NCBI RefSeq assembly: GCF_030680185.1
Contig: NZ_JAUXVZ010000032.1
Location: forward strand, 62,001-126,000
Direction: 5' to 3'
DNA: 64,000 bases
From: Phenylobacterium sp.
Lineage (GTDB): Bacteria > Pseudomonadota > Alphaproteobacteria > Caulobacterales > Caulobacteraceae
Position 1 is the first letter of the stretch; every line of letters begins with the position of its first letter. Below the pieces are notes generated by a model that worked only from the letters and a program-made list of their open reading frames with translations, was not told where the DNA came from and searched no databases. Shown here in pieces: positions 46,554 through 57,556 of this stretch. A program made the position numbers and the translations under genes.

Positions 46554-47186
46554 ATGAACTTCTCCGAGCTATTGGGCCGTCAAACTGTAAAGCCGTGCAG
46601 GTCCCGCATGGGCATGGCCTTGCGATCGAGTGATCCCAAGCATCGGCCGCCTGAGAAGAAGACTTTTGGCCGGCGCAGTCGCCGCCTCGATGCCGCCGCC
46701 AGCGATCATCTTTACTTTGTGGTGCGGTCTCTGGGTGTGCAGGGGCGAGATCATGTCCTGCAATACGCCTTCGCCGACGATCGCGGGAATGTCGTCATGA
46801 GCGCCTTCGTTCGCTCGCAGGCGCCAGCGGCGATCATGTTTGGGAGCCGGGCCGAAGATCTGGCCATGGAGCCGCTGGAGGCTGACGCCTTCGATCACAT
46901 CGCCGCGCGACTTTGCGGCGGGGCCACGCTGGTGGCCTATCAGCGGGTGCTACAAGGGGGGCTTCTGCCCTATGGCGCAGTTCGTTCTGCGGCCGGCGTC
47001 GAGTGCGCCTGGCGTCGGTTCCAGCAGACGGCCCGGCGCATCGGCCTGGAGGTCTCTGCCCGGGAGCCGCTGACGCTCAATGACTGCCTGGCCTATGCCG
47101 GGCTGCCGGTCCTGGAGTCTGAGGACGCGGCCCTTCGGGCCCTGGCGATCCGCAGTCTCTGGCGCTGGATGGACGAGGTCGGCTGA
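46554..47186 (+). CDS. Degenerate DEDD exonuclease-like protein
   Basis: 210 residues, no signal peptide. The pattern DHLYFVVRSLG, then VLQYAFADDRGNVVMSAFVR, LVAYQRVLQGGLLP, CAWRRFQQTARRIGLE and the final ALRALAIRSLWRWM follows the strand/helix order of epsilon-type 3'-5' exonucleases, but the metal-binding D-x-E and the later Asp residues are mostly gone (VRS instead of DTE). It may bind nucleic acid without cutting, or the match may be only to the fold. GGAGG 5 bases before the ATG at 46554. Confidence 0.5.
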   Translation: MNFSELLGRQTVKPCRSRMGMALRSSDPKHRPPEKKTFGRRSRRLDAAASDHLYFVVRSLGVQGRDHVLQYAFADDRGNVVMSAFVRSQAPAAIMFGSRAEDLAMEPLEADAFDHIAARLCGGATLVAYQRVLQGGLLPYGAVRSAAGVECAWRRFQQTARRIGLEVSAREPLTLNDCLAYAGLPVLESEDAALRALAIRSLWRWMDEVG

Positions 47187-47210
47187 GTGGGGGCTCAGCC
47201 TCTCAACCGA

Positions 47211-47708
47211 TTAGCGCGGCGTGCGGATGGCGTCCCAGAAGAGAGGCTTCAGCTCGGTGAAGAAGGCGTCGAGGCCGTAGCGGTCGCCCAGGGTGAAAAG
47301 GCCGTCGGCGTCCCGGTTCAGATAGCCGTTGGCCGCCAGGATGAGCAGCTTGCGACGGGCGCTCTCGCGGGGGATGCCCGTGATTTCCGACAGGCTGAGC
47401 GCGTTCAGGCCGCGGGGCGGTCGGGCGACGCCGGCTTCGCCGTTAATCGTCTCGGCCAGTTCCGACAGCAGGAAGGTCAGATAGAGGACGTACTGATCCA
47501 GATCGCCGTCGAACCGAGCCCGAATGCGAATCAGCGAGGCCGATAGCTGGCCACCCCACCGGTAGAAGAAGCGCTGGGCGTCCTGGTCAAGATAGCCCGG
47601 ACTGGGCTCGCTCCAGCCGCGCGCCTCGGCGGGCACAGCCATTGACTCATCCGCCGCGTCCCGTAGGGATGGCGGTTGAGAATTCGAGCTTAACGAAAAC
47701 ATAACCAT
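47211..47708 (-). CDS. Winged-helix DNA-binding regulator
   Basis: 165 residues with a predicted helix-turn-helix at about 100-145 (LSLSEITGIPRESARRKLLILAANGYL, then wing DADGLFTLG). The N-terminal 100 residues are helical with no family match that I recognise. It resembles small MarR/GntR-like regulators of unknown ligand. TATAAT at 47716-47721 would place transcription start at or near the ATG 47708, so the mRNA may be leaderless; ATG 47702 is an alternative. Confidence 0.6.
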   Translation of the reverse strand: MVMFSLSSNSQPPSLRDAADESMAVPAEARGWSEPSPGYLDQDAQRFFYRWGGQLSASLIRIRARFDGDLDQYVLYLTFLLSELAETINGEAGVARPPRGLNALSLSEITGIPRESARRKLLILAANGYLNRDADGLFTLGDRYGLDAFFTELKPLFWDAIRTPR

Positions 47709-47983
47709 CGCTCCGATTATAGGCGCCGTCGTAAAAACGACGAAAACCTGTCAATAGTTAGGCGAAGCGAGGGCCAATTCTATTCAGATCACTGGGCCAG
47801 CTGAGGGGGAAGACTTCGTTAACCAAGAATAGAACCGCCCCCGCTTCTGAGACTCAACCTAGTCTACTCGCCCATAACGGGAAACAAGTCCCGCGCTCAA
47901 AATGAGCGGGTGACGCTGCGGAGGGCGTGACGCGCGAGGTGTGAGCAGGACGTGATGCGGAAGGCGGCGAAGGTTGAAGTTTT
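47709..47983. other. Gap between the winged-helix gene and dapD
   Basis: 275 bases without a gene. On the minus strand CGTCGT-TTTT-ACGACG (around 47727-47742) forms a 6-bp palindrome just upstream of the TATAAT of the winged-helix gene. CCCG...GCTC/GAGC...GGG near 47910-47930 can form a second small hairpin. I see no tRNA or ORF here. Confidence 0.5.
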
Positions 47984-48822
<839 letters not shown>

Positions 48823-48823
<1 letters not shown>

Positions 48824-49485
48824 CAGCGGGTCTCCCTGAGGCGTGCGGTCGCCAGGAACGGCGCCAGCTTTTCGGTGCGATGTCGGACGAAGGGGGCGGT
48901 CGAGGCCGGAGCGTGGGCGCCCACCAGAACGGTGGTCATGCCCAGGGCGGCGGCCGGCGCAAGGTTGCGCTCGGAGTCCTCGAAGAAGGCGGTGGCCTCA
49001 GGCGCCAGGCCGTGGGTGTCCAGCATGGCCTGGAAGGCGGCCGGATCAGGCTTGGGCCGGAAGCCGAAGGAATCGATGTGGAAGACGTCGTCGAACAGGT
49101 GGTGCAGGCCCAGATGGGTCAGGACCCGTTCGGCATGGAAGGCGTCGGCGTTGGTGAAGATCAGCCGGCGGCCGGGCAGGCGCTCAAGACCCGCCAGCAG
49201 GTCGGCGTCTTGGGCCAGGGCTTCGAGGGAGAGGTCATGGAACAGGGCGTTGAAGTCGGCGGGATCGACGCCGTGATGCTCCATCATGCCCCTCAGCGTC
49301 AGGCCATGTTCGACCAGATAGCGCTTCTGGAGGGCGAAGGCCTCGTCGGTCGGCAGGCCGGTGACCTTGACCACGAACTGCGTCATCCGCGCCTCGATCT
49401 GGGCCATGAAGCCCGACTCGGCCGGATAGAGCGTGTTGTCGAGATCGAACAGCCAGGTGTCGACGTGGACGAGGTCGGCGCTCAT
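48823..49485 (-). CDS. HAD-family pyrimidine 5'-nucleotidase
   Basis: 220 residues. HAD motif I DLDNTLYP, motif II TNAD, Lys in KPDP and motif III EDSERN are all present. The DNTLYP variety and cap match the SDT1-like pyrimidine 5'-nucleotidase group. It is coupled at both ends: four bases (ATGA) with argB upstream and one base with dapD downstream. Confidence 0.9.
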
Positions 49486-50396
49486 GCGGAGATCAGAGTC
49501 CCGGCGCCATGCTCGGAGAACAGCTCCACCAGCATGGCGTGCGGGCGACGGCCATCGAGGATGACCACGGCCTGGACGCCGGACTCCACCGCATTGATGG
49601 CCGTCTCCAGCTTGGGGATCATGCCGCCGGTGGCGACGCCCGAGGCGATGGCCTCGCGGGCCTGGGCGAGATTCATCTCGCGGATCAGCTGACCATTGGC
49701 GTCCAGCACGCCCTTGACGTCGGTGAGCAGCAGCATGCGCTTGGCGCGCAGGGCGCCGGCCAGGGCGCCGGCCACGGTGTCGGCGTTGATGTTGTAGGTC
49801 TCGCCGGCCTTGGAGACGCCGATCGGGGCGATGACCGGGACATAGTCCTCGTCGGCGTAGATCAGGGCCTCGATCAGCTTGGGATCGATCTTGGTGGGCT
49901 CACCCACAAAGCCCAGATCGACGGCCTGTTCGATCTGGCTGTCGGGGTCCTTGCGAGTGCGGACGGCCTTTTCGACGGTGATCAGGCGGGCGTCCTTGCC
50001 CGACAGCCCTACGCCCCGGACGTCGGCCTCGGCGCCGGCCAGGGTGATCCAGTTGGCGATCTCCTTGTTGATGGCGCCCGACAGCACCATCTCGGCGACC
50101 TCCATGGTGGCCGCATCGGTGACCCGCAGGCCGTCGACGAAGCTCGACTTTACGCCGGCCTTGTCCAGCATCCGGGAAATCTGCGGCCCGCCGCCATGGA
50201 CGACCACCGGGTGGACGCCCAGCATCTTCAGCAGCACCGCGTCGGCGGCGAACAGCTTGGCCACCGACTCTTCGCCCATGGCGTGGCCGCCATACTTGAT
50301 GACCACGGTTTCGCGGTCGTAGTGCTGGATGAAGGGCAGGGCCTCGGCCAGGGTGCGGGCCGTCGCCCAGCCTTCTTCTTCGGTGGTGTCGGTCAC
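49482..50396 (-). CDS. argB: Acetylglutamate kinase
   Basis: Phosphorylates N-acetylglutamate in arginine synthesis. 304 residues of the amino-acid kinase family: IKYGGHAMG near the N-terminus, VHGGGPQIS for substrate, [15 protein letters not shown] and [11 protein letters not shown]. The longer N-terminal helix is typical of arginine-inhibited, hexameric enzymes. First gene of the argB-HAD-dapD operon. Confidence 0.95.
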   Translation of the reverse strand: MTDTTEEEGWATARTLAEALPFIQHYDRETVVIKYGGHAMGEESVAKLFAADAVLLKMLGVHPVVVHGGGPQISRMLDKAGVKSSFVDGLRVTDAATMEVAEMVLSGAINKEIANWITLAGAEADVRGVGLSGKDARLITVEKAVRTRKDPDSQIEQAVDLGFVGEPTKIDPKLIEALIYADEDYVPVIAPIGVSKAGETYNINADTVAGALAGALRAKRMLLLTDVKGVLDANGQLIREMNLAQAREAIASGVATGGMIPKLETAINAVESGVQAVVILDGRRPHAMLVELFSEHGAGTLISA

Positions 50397-50584
50397 GTGG
50401 CCGCGGCTCCCTGGACGTGGATGGCCCCGATAGCCGACGGCGGCTTCTGTGTCACCCGCCGCCCGCAGCTTCGGCGCCGGCGATGAGGCGGGCCGGGGGC
50501 ATGAATCTCGAATCGACGCCGCCCCGCCGCACGCCTATGCCCGGATAGGGTCCAGAGGGGACCTACGAGTCGGGGGACAGGCCC

Positions 50585-51874
50585 ATGGGCAAGGACATTC
50601 TTCGAAACCGCCTGCTGGGCGCCGTGGCCGTCAGCCTCATGGCCTTCGGGGCTCAGGCGCAGACCGTCGTCGTGCGAGCCGCCCATCTGCTCGACCCCGC
50701 TACGGGCCGCATGCTGGCCGACCCCGTGGTGGTGATCACCGATGGCAAGATCACCCAGGTGGCGAGCGCCGCCCAGGCTCCGGCCGATCCCGCAGGCGCC
50801 ACGCGGGTGGACCTGCCCGGCGTCACCCTGCTGCCGGGGCTGATCGACATGCATGTCCACCTGACCTCGACGCCGGTCTATGGGGGCTACAACTATCTGC
50901 AGTACTCCGACGCCTTCTGGACGGCGGTGGGGACGCGCAGCGCCAAGGACACCCTGGAAGCGGGCTTCACCACGGTGCGCAATGTCGGTTCCGAGTTCTA
51001 TGGCGATGTGGGCCTGCGCGAGGCGATCGCCGAGGGGCACATCCCCGGACCGCGCATCGTCACGGCGGCCTATTCCTTCGGCGCGACAGGCGGCCACTGC
51101 GACTCCACCTTCTTCCCGCCGTCCATGGATGAGAAGAGCCCCTATGTGGCTGATGGACCGGAGGCGGCCCGGCGCAATGTGCGGACCCTGCGCAAGTACG
51201 GCGCCCAGGTGATCAAGATCTGCGCCACCGGCGGGGTCTTCTCCCGAGGCTCCGAGCCCGGCGCCCAGCAACTGGCCCTCGATGAGATCAAGGCCGTCAC
51301 CGAAGCCGCCCACATGGCCGGGATGAAGGTGGCCGCCCACGCCCACGGCGCGCCCGGCATTCGCGCCGCCATCCTGGGGGGCGTCGACACCATCGAGCAC
51401 GCCAGCCTGGTGGACGATGAAGGCATCCGGCTGGCCCGCGAACACGGCGCCTGGTTCAGCATGGACATCTACAACACCGAATACACCCAGTCCGAGGGGC
51501 GCAAGAACGGCGTGCTGGAGGACAATCTGCGCAAGGACCGCGACATCGCCGAGATCCAGCGGGAGAACTTCCGCAAGGCCCTCAAGGCTGGGGTGAAGAT
51601 GGTCTACGGCACCGACGCCGGGGTCTATCCCCATGGCCAGAATGGCCGCCAGTTCGCGGTCATGGTCCGCTATGGGGCGACCCCGCTCCAGGCCATCCAG
51701 ACCGCCACAGTGAACGCCGCCCAAGCGCTGGGCCAGGCGGGCGAGGTGGGGGTCGTGGCGCCCGGCGCCTGGGGCGACCTGATCGGCGTCAGCGGCGATC
51801 CCCTGACCGACGTCACCCTGCTGGAGGCCCCGGTGTTCGTGATGAAGGGCGGCGAGACGGTGAAGGCGCCCTGA
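50585..51874 (+). CDS. Secreted amidohydrolase-family metal-dependent dipeptidase
   Basis: 429 residues with a signal peptide (1-25, FGAQAQ). Metal motif HVH in LIDMHVHLTST, Lys to be carboxylated in VIKICATGG, His in AHAHGAPG, HAS, and Asp in YGTDAGVYPHG are the ligands of an imidazolonepropionase-like amidohydrolase with two metals. Caulobacter enzymes of this class cut Xaa-Arg/Lys or prolyl dipeptides; the substrate here is unknown. GGGGGA stands 7 bases before the ATG. It breaks the otherwise common argB-engB spacing. Confidence 0.88.
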   Translation: MGKDILRNRLLGAVAVSLMAFGAQAQTVVVRAAHLLDPATGRMLADPVVVITDGKITQVASAAQAPADPAGATRVDLPGVTLLPGLIDMHVHLTSTPVYGGYNYLQYSDAFWTAVGTRSAKDTLEAGFTTVRNVGSEFYGDVGLREAIAEGHIPGPRIVTAAYSFGATGGHCDSTFFPPSMDEKSPYVADGPEAARRNVRTLRKYGAQVIKICATGGVFSRGSEPGAQQLALDEIKAVTEAAHMAGMKVAAHAHGAPGIRAAILGGVDTIEHASLVDDEGIRLAREHGAWFSMDIYNTEYTQSEGRKNGVLEDNLRKDRDIAEIQRENFRKALKAGVKMVYGTDAGVYPHGQNGRQFAVMVRYGATPLQAIQTATVNAAQALGQAGEVGVVAPGAWGDLIGVSGDPLTDVTLLEAPVFVMKGGETVKAP

Positions 51875-51893
51875 GGGCGTTCCACCGTCTGCC

Positions 51894-52550
51894 CTAGACC
51901 TCGGTGATCTCGCAGGCCGCGGCGATCTCGGCCCGCAGTTCGGCTAGGCCGGCGGCGGTTTCCGCCGAGGTGGCGATCACCCGGGGGAAGGCGGCCGGGC
52001 GCTTGGCGATGGCCGCCTCAGTGCGGCGGCGGACATCCTCCACCGCGGCGGGGCGCAGCTTGTCGGCCTTGGTCAGGACGATCTGATAGGAGACGGCGGC
52101 CCGGTCGAAGGCGTCCATGGGATCGCCGTCCACCTCTTTCAGGCCGTGGCGGGCGTCGATCAGCAGATAGGCGCGCTTCAGGTTCGGCCGGCCGCGCAGA
52201 TAGTCCCGGCCCAGGTTCTGGAACTTCTTGACCTCGGTGCGCGAGGCCCGGGCGAAGCCGTAGCCCGGCAGGTCCACCAGGCGAAGGCGTTCGTCCAGCA
52301 CGAAGAAGTTCACCTCGCGGGTGCGGCCCGGCGAATTGGACGCCCGCGCCAGGTGCTTGTGGCCCACCAGGGCGTTGATCAGCGAGGACTTGCCCACGTT
52401 GGAGCGACCGGCGAAGGCCACTTCCGGCAGGTCCGGCGCCGGCAGGCCGTCCATGGCGACGGCCCCCATCATGAACTCCGCCTTGCGGGCGAAGAGGATG
52501 CGGGCGGCCTCCAGGGCCGCGTCGTCGAAGAGTTCGTCGGGCGCGCTCAA
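51894..52550 (-). CDS. engB: Ribosome biogenesis GTPase EngB (YihA/YsxC)
   Basis: 218 residues. G1 [11 protein letters not shown]3 DLPGYG, G4 TKAD and the EngB-specific RTREVNFF are clear. Needed for large ribosomal subunit assembly. Coupled to yidC by ATGA. The N-terminal 30 residues are longer than in E. coli EngB, as in other alphaproteobacteria. Confidence 0.94.
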   Translation of the reverse strand: MSAPDELFDDAALEAARILFARKAEFMMGAVAMDGLPAPDLPEVAFAGRSNVGKSSLINALVGHKHLARASNSPGRTREVNFFVLDERLRLVDLPGYGFARASRTEVKKFQNLGRDYLRGRPNLKRAYLLIDARHGLKEVDGDPMDAFDRAAVSYQIVLTKADKLRPAAVEDVRRRTEAAIAKRPAAFPRVIATSAETAAGLAELRAEIAAACEITEV

Positions 52551-54349
52551 GTGACCGCCTTCTTGCCCTTGAAGCGATTGATCAGGCTGTCGATCGGGTT
52601 ATCGACCTGGAAGCGGCGCATGATGATGTACTGCTGGCCGATGGTCAGGATGTTGTTCCAGATCCAGTAGATCAGCAGGCCCGCGGCGAACGGCGCCATG
52701 ATGAAGGTGAACATGATCGGCATCAGCTGGAAAATCCGCTGCTGAATCGGATCGGTGGCCGGCGGGTTCATGGCCGTGGTCAGCCACATGGTGAAGCCGT
52801 AGAGCAGCGGCAGCACGCCCAGATGCAGCGGGCCGTTCAGGAAGCCGCCGATCAGCGGGACTGTGCCGGGGTCCCACGGGATGGCGCCGAACAGGTTGAA
52901 GATGGTCGTCGGGTCCCGCGACGAGAGATCCTGGATCCAGCCATAGAAGGGAGCGTGCCGCATCTCGATGGTGACGGTCAGCACCTTATAGAGGGCGTAG
53001 AAGACGGGAATCTGCACCAGCATGGGCAGGCAGCCGGTCAGCGGATTGATCTTTTCCGTCTTGTAGAGGCCCAGAAGCTCCTGCTGCTGCTTGGCCGGGT
53101 CGTCCTTGTACTTCTTGCGCAGTTCCTCGATCTGAGGCTGCACCTTCTTCATCTTGGTCAGGGATTCGTAGCTCTTGTTGGCCAGCGGGAAGAAGATCAG
53201 CTTGACCACGACGGTCAGGGCCAGGATCGCCAGGCCGACATTGCCGATGTGCTGATAGATGAAGTGCAGGAAGCTGAAGAGCGGCCGGGTCAGGAACCAG
53301 AAGTTGCCCCAGTCGACGGCGGCGTCCAGCCGGGGAATGTTGAGGTCGGTCTCATAGGCCTTGAGCACCGGCACGGTCTTGGCGCCGGCGAAGAAGTGGG
53401 TGGTCTCGGTGATCTGGCGGCCAGAGGCGATGGTCCGGGGCTGGCCCACATAGTTGGCCTCGAAGATCTCCACCGGCCCGGCGCGGGTGACGCGGAACTC
53501 GCCCTTCAGGGTCTCGTCCTGGTCGGGGATCAGGGCCGCGAGCCAGTACTTGTCGGTGATGCCGAGCCAGCCGCCCTGGGAGGTGACCTCGGGTCCGCCG
53601 TCCTTGGCCCACTTGTTGTACTTCACCAGGCGAAGCTCCTCGCCCAGCCAGCCGACCGCGCCTTCGTGCACGATCTGGTTCTTGCCGAGGTCGGCCGGGA
53701 TGCCCTGACGCTGCACCGAGCCATAGGGGGCCAGGGTCACCGAGCCCTCGCCGGTATTGGCCACCGTGTCGGTCACGGTGAACATGTAGCGGTCGTCCAC
53801 CGAGATCTGGCGGGTGAAGGTCAGGCCCTGGCCATTGGTGTGGCGAAGGGTGACCGGCGAGTCGGGCGCGAGGCGATCGCCCTCGACCAGGGTCCAGCGG
53901 GTGTCAGGCGTGGGCAGGCCGGTGAGGTTGGCCCCGGTCCAGCCGAACTCGGCGAACCAGGCATATTCCGCGCCCTCGGGGCGCAGCAGCTCGACGGGGT
54001 CGGCGTCGGAATCAACGCTGACCTTGTAGTTGTTGAGGAACAGGTCATCGATCCGCGCGCCACGCAGGGCGATGGAGCCGGTCAGAGAGGGCGTCGCCAC
54101 CGGCACCCGGGCGGTGCGCGCCACGACGGTGGCGCGGTCAGCCATCTGCGCCGGTCCCGAGGGCAGAGCGGGGTCGCGGCCGACCGGATTTGTCCCGGGC
54201 GCCACAGGCGCGTCCGCGGCGGCGGCCCGGGCGGCCTCGGCCTGCTGGCGCCTGGCCGCCGGCTCGATCACCAGGAACTGGTAGACCACCAGCACGATGA
54301 TGGCGCTGACCACGAACAGGATCGTGTTGCGGGTGTTGTCATTTTGCAT
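52547..54349 (-). CDS. yidC: Membrane protein insertase YidC
   Basis: 600 residues: N-terminal membrane helix (10-28), a large periplasmic beta domain (to about 340), and five C-terminal helices with the insertase core ([38 protein letters not shown] loop, [10 protein letters not shown]). The gap to rnpA is only 13 bases and yidD, often present between them, is missing. Confidence 0.95.
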   Translation of the reverse strand: MQNDNTRNTILFVVSAIIVLVVYQFLVIEPAARRQQAEAARAAAADAPVAPGTNPVGRDPALPSGPAQMADRATVVARTARVPVATPSLTGSIALRGARIDDLFLNNYKVSVDSDADPVELLRPEGAEYAWFAEFGWTGANLTGLPTPDTRWTLVEGDRLAPDSPVTLRHTNGQGLTFTRQISVDDRYMFTVTDTVANTGEGSVTLAPYGSVQRQGIPADLGKNQIVHEGAVGWLGEELRLVKYNKWAKDGGPEVTSQGGWLGITDKYWLAALIPDQDETLKGEFRVTRAGPVEIFEANYVGQPRTIASGRQITETTHFFAGAKTVPVLKAYETDLNIPRLDAAVDWGNFWFLTRPLFSFLHFIYQHIGNVGLAILALTVVVKLIFFPLANKSYESLTKMKKVQPQIEELRKKYKDDPAKQQQELLGLYKTEKINPLTGCLPMLVQIPVFYALYKVLTVTIEMRHAPFYGWIQDLSSRDPTTIFNLFGAIPWDPGTVPLIGGFLNGPLHLGVLPLLYGFTMWLTTAMNPPATDPIQQRIFQLMPIMFTFIMAPFAAGLLIYWIWNNILTIGQQYIIMRRFQVDNPIDSLINRFKGKKAVT

Positions 54350-54362
54350 GGAGTCAGCGCGC

Positions 54363-54761
54363 TCAGGCGGGAGGAGGGGTTGCGGTCGCAGACGGACGCG
54401 CCTGCCGGTCGCTTTCGGTGGCGAGGCTTATCAGCGCGCTTTTCACATCGTCAAGCAAACGCGGCCAGGCCCGGGCCGGCGCGCCGCTTCGGGCGATGAG
54501 AACATAGTCGAATCCGGGGCGCGCCAGGCTCGGTAGAATCTCGTGGGCGGCGGCCCGCATGCGGCGCTTGGCGCGGTTGCGGACCACAGCGCCGCCCACC
54601 TTGCGGGTGGCGGTGAAGCCGACGCGGACCAGGGCCGTGTCATCGGCCCGGTCGCGGGCCTGGACGACCACGGCGCCCCTCGCGCACGAAAACGCCCGCG
54701 CGGCGGCCAGAAAGTCTGGACGCTTACGCAGGCGCTCGATCTTGATGGGGGCGTCGGTCAC
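54363..54761 (-). CDS. rnpA: Ribonuclease P protein component
   Basis: 132 residues. The RNR motif RNRAKRRMR with [14 protein letters not shown] is the RNase P RNA-binding signature. N-terminus [16 protein letters not shown] is typical. A C-terminal, proline/alanine-rich tail ([10 protein letters not shown]) goes beyond the usual length. Second gene of the rpmH-rnpA-yidC-engB block. Confidence 0.94.
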   Translation of the reverse strand: MTDAPIKIERLRKRPDFLAAARAFSCARGAVVVQARDRADDTALVRVGFTATRKVGGAVVRNRAKRRMRAAAHEILPSLARPGFDYVLIARSGAPARAWPRLLDDVKSALISLATESDRQARPSATATPPPA

Positions 54762-54796
54762 GCCGACACCTCGATTCTGCCGCTCAGCGAACGCCC

Positions 54797-54931
54797 TTAG
54801 GCGCTCAGACGCTTGCGGCCCTTGGCGCGGCGGCGCTGAATGACCTTTTGGCCATTCTTGGTGGCCATGCGCGCGCGGTAGCCGTGACGGCGCTTACGCA
54901 CGAGTCGCGACGGCTGATATGTCCGCTTCAC
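54797..54931 (-). CDS. rpmH: Ribosomal protein bL34
   Basis: 44 residues, all typical: [20 protein letters not shown] at the N-terminus, through to KGRKRLSA. The start is GTG at 54931; the next in-frame ATG would remove half the protein. It lies 35 bases before rnpA in the order found nearly everywhere in bacteria. Confidence 0.96.
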   Translation of the reverse strand: MKRTYQPSRLVRKRRHGYRARMATKNGQKVIQRRRAKGRKRLSA

Positions 54932-55024
54932 GTTGTTGGCTCCAGCTCAGAAAAACGAGGCGCGGAGATACGCCAACCACCTGGCCCCGTCAACCGCTCG
55001 GCTGCGGAAAAGGCCGAATGTCCC

Positions 55025-55774
55025 TCAATTGGCCAGGGTCATGATGATCGGCCCGTTGCGGGTGGCGACCAGGGTGTGCTCGTACTGCACCGCCGGACCG
55101 CCGCCGGTGGGGCGCAATGTCCACCCATCGTCCAACTCGTCCACCCAGTCTTCGCCCAGCGCCAGGAAGGGCTCGATGGTGAAGACCAGGCCTTCGGTGA
55201 TCTGGCGGCGATCGCCCGGCTCGTACCAGGTGGGGATGCTCTCAGGCTCCTCGTGCAGGGACCGGCCGACCCCGTGGCTGGCGAGGTTGCGGATCAGGCT
55301 GTAGCCGTTCTGCCGGGCGAAGCCCTCGATGCTGCGGCCGATGGCGTTCAGCGGCGCGCCGGGCCGCACCGCGCGGATGCCGCTCCACATGGCGCGGCGA
55401 CCATCGCGGCACAGACGCTCCACCTTGCGGGACACCGGCGGCACGGCGAAGCTGGCGCCGGTGTCGCCGAAATAGCCGTCGAGCTCGGCGGAGACGTCGA
55501 TATTCACCAGATCGCCGGCGACGATCTTCTGCTCGCCGGGGATGCCGTGGGCGACGTCTGGCCCCACCGAGATGCAGGTGGCGCCGGGAAAGCCGTAGGT
55601 GAGCTCAGGCGCAGGCCTCGCGCCTTCCGCCTCCAGCAGGCGTCGGCCGATCCCGTCCAGCTCGGCGGTGGTCATGCCAGGCTCCAGCGCCTTGCCCATG
55701 GCCTCGAGGGTCTGGGCGACCAGTCGGCCGATGATCCTGAGCTTTTCCAGATCTTCCTGGCTGTTGATGGTCAT
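55025..55774 (-). CDS. map: Methionine aminopeptidase, type I
   Basis: 249 residues. Metal ligands D in VNIDVSAELDGYFGD (two Asp), His in ASHGVGRSLHE, Glu in FTIEPFLA and Glu in QYEHTLVAT. It lacks the N-terminal zinc-binding extension, so type Ia. It follows the quinone reductase gene by 26 bases, probably one transcript with TetR and the reductase; def and fmt, its functional partners, are elsewhere in the window. Confidence 0.93.
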   Translation of the reverse strand: MTINSQEDLEKLRIIGRLVAQTLEAMGKALEPGMTTAELDGIGRRLLEAEGARPAPELTYGFPGATCISVGPDVAHGIPGEQKIVAGDLVNIDVSAELDGYFGDTGASFAVPPVSRKVERLCRDGRRAMWSGIRAVRPGAPLNAIGRSIEGFARQNGYSLIRNLASHGVGRSLHEEPESIPTWYEPGDRRQITEGLVFTIEPFLALGEDWVDELDDGWTLRPTGGGPAVQYEHTLVATRNGPIIMTLAN

Positions 55775-55800
55775 GGCGGTCTTTCGTCGAGGATGTGGCG

Positions 55801-56784
55801 TCAGAGATCGGGACGAATGACGGCTTTGCCAACCACCTGGCGCAGAGCCAGGCTGTCGAAGGCGGCGCGCCAGTCGGCCAGGGGATATTCGGCATGGACC
55901 CGCGGGGTGACCTGGCCGGCCTGCGCCAGGGCCCAGATCGCCGCCTGGTTCTCACGCCCCTTGTCAGGAAACTGGCGGCCATACTCGCCGGCGCGAACGC
56001 CCATCAGGGAGAAGCCCTTGATCAGCGCCAGGTTGACCGGCAGCACGGGCAGCCGGCCGGAGGTGAAACCGATGGACAGCAGCCGGCCGTCGAAGGCGAT
56101 GCAGCGCACGCTCTCGTCGAACACGTCGCCGCCCACGGGATCATAGATGATGTCGGCCCCGCGGCCGCCGGTGATCGCCTTGACCGCCTCGCGGAAGCCG
56201 CCGGTGACATTGACCGTCGCGTCCGGGCCATAGGCGTCGGCGACAATGGCCAGCTTCGCGTCCGAGGCCGAGGCGGCGATGACCTTGCAGCCCAGGTGAC
56301 GGGCGAGATCGACGGCCGCCAGGCCCACCCCGCCGGCCGCCCCATGCACCAGCACCCACTCGCCGGGCTCGGCCCGGGCGCGGCGCACCAGCGACACATA
56401 GGCGGTGAGATAGGCCGTGGCGTAGCCCGCGGCCTGGCTGAAGGAGAGGCGCTCAGGCTTGCGGCGCAGGCCCTTGGCCGGGGTGACGGCAAATTCGGAG
56501 AAGCCGCCGATCCGCGCGCCGCCGACGACGGCCTCGCCGATCTGGAAGTCCTCGACGCCCTCGCCCAGGGCCTCGACCTCGCCCGCGATCTCCATGCCGG
56601 GAATGAAGGGCAGGGCGGGCTTGTGCTGATACTCGCCGCGGGTCTGCAGCAGGTCGGGGAAGTTCACCGCTGCGGCCCGCACCCGCACCAGCACCTCGCC
56701 AGGCCCTGGGGCGGGCGTCTCGACCTCCTTCAGGACGCAGCCGCCATAGTCGGCCGCCAGTTCCTCGACCAGCAGGGCGCGCAT
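55801..56784 (-). CDS. NADPH:quinone oxidoreductase family protein (MDR)
   Basis: 327 residues, zinc-free medium-chain reductase. N-terminal GroES-like part (AAAVNFPDLLQTRGEYQ), nucleotide-binding HGAAGGVGLAAVDLARHLG and the ADIIYDPVGGDVFDESVRC segment match quinone oxidoreductase/crotonyl-CoA-reductase-like enzymes. It overlaps the TetR gene by one base (TGATG), so TetR very likely regulates it. Confidence 0.9.
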   Translation of the reverse strand: MRALLVEELAADYGGCVLKEVETPAPGPGEVLVRVRAAAVNFPDLLQTRGEYQHKPALPFIPGMEIAGEVEALGEGVEDFQIGEAVVGGARIGGFSEFAVTPAKGLRRKPERLSFSQAAGYATAYLTAYVSLVRRARAEPGEWVLVHGAAGGVGLAAVDLARHLGCKVIAASASDAKLAIVADAYGPDATVNVTGGFREAVKAITGGRGADIIYDPVGGDVFDESVRCIAFDGRLLSIGFTSGRLPVLPVNLALIKGFSLMGVRAGEYGRQFPDKGRENQAAIWALAQAGQVTPRVHAEYPLADWRAAFDSLALRQVVGKAVIRPDL

Positions 56785-57416
56785 CAGCGGTCTTCCGCCG
56801 GTTGCGCCTGGGGCAGGCCCTTGAGGCCCGAGAGGATGAGGGCGGTGGAGAAGGCCGTGGCGCCGTCCACGTCGACGGGGCGGCGGTTCAGCATCTGGTC
56901 GCCCACCTCGCGGGCGATGGCGATGCAGGCGGCGGCCAGATAGTCGGCGTCGGCGGCCGGCACCCCGCCGCGGGCGATGGCGTCCAGGATGGCGGCGCGC
57001 ACCTCGCTGAACACCGCCTCCATCTCCGGGGTCTGACCCTGGACGTGCAGGTGCTCCTCGGCCGGTCGCCGGGCGGCCCAGTTCTGGTATTCGTCTGCGA
57101 GGAACCGGAAATAGGCCCGCAGGGCGGCGCGCAAAAAGCTTTCGAAGTCGTCGTTCTGGCTGCGCAGGGCCTTCAGGATCGGGCCGAACCGCCGGGCGCC
57201 GTCGTCGGCCAGGGCGGCGAACACCTCCTCCTTCGATTTGAAGTAGTTATAGAAGGTGCCGGCGGCGAGGCCGGTCCGGCGAATGATGTCGCGCACCGTG
57301 CAAGGTTCGTAGCCGATCTCACCGAACACCTCGCGCGCGGCGTCCAATATGGCGGTCCGGTTCTGGACCTTGGTCTTGGCGCGCTTTCCGGCCGGGAGAA
57401 TGGCGAGCTGGGACAT
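56784..57416 (-). CDS. TetR/AcrR-family regulator
   Basis: 210 residues with an N-terminal HTH: RTAILDAAREVFGEIGYEPCTV, RDIIRRTGLAAGTFYNYFKSKEEVF. The ligand domain is helical. Likely autorepressor and controller of the coupled quinone reductase and map. TGAC-GGGT-GTCA at 57436-57447, 20 bases upstream of the start, is a weak operator candidate. Confidence 0.9.
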   Translation of the reverse strand: MSQLAILPAGKRAKTKVQNRTAILDAAREVFGEIGYEPCTVRDIIRRTGLAAGTFYNYFKSKEEVFAALADDGARRFGPILKALRSQNDDFESFLRAALRAYFRFLADEYQNWAARRPAEEHLHVQGQTPEMEAVFSEVRAAILDAIARGGVPAADADYLAAACIAIAREVGDQMLNRRPVDVDGATAFSTALILSGLKGLPQAQPAEDR

Positions 57417-57556
57417 GCGACTCCGTACGCAAAACTGACGGGTGTCATTCTAGGCCGTGGTATTGGCCAGCGCCACTGGTCTGACGCACGTGGTCGTCAG
57501 GCCCCTGATATTCAGGCCGCCCGCTTGCCCCTTGGGCGCCGCAGGGCCGGGCTGGG

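Noticed and set aside
57436..57447. TGAC-GGGT-GTCA as firm TetR operator
   Set aside because: Arms of only four bases; noted in the gene entry but not strong enough for its own feature.
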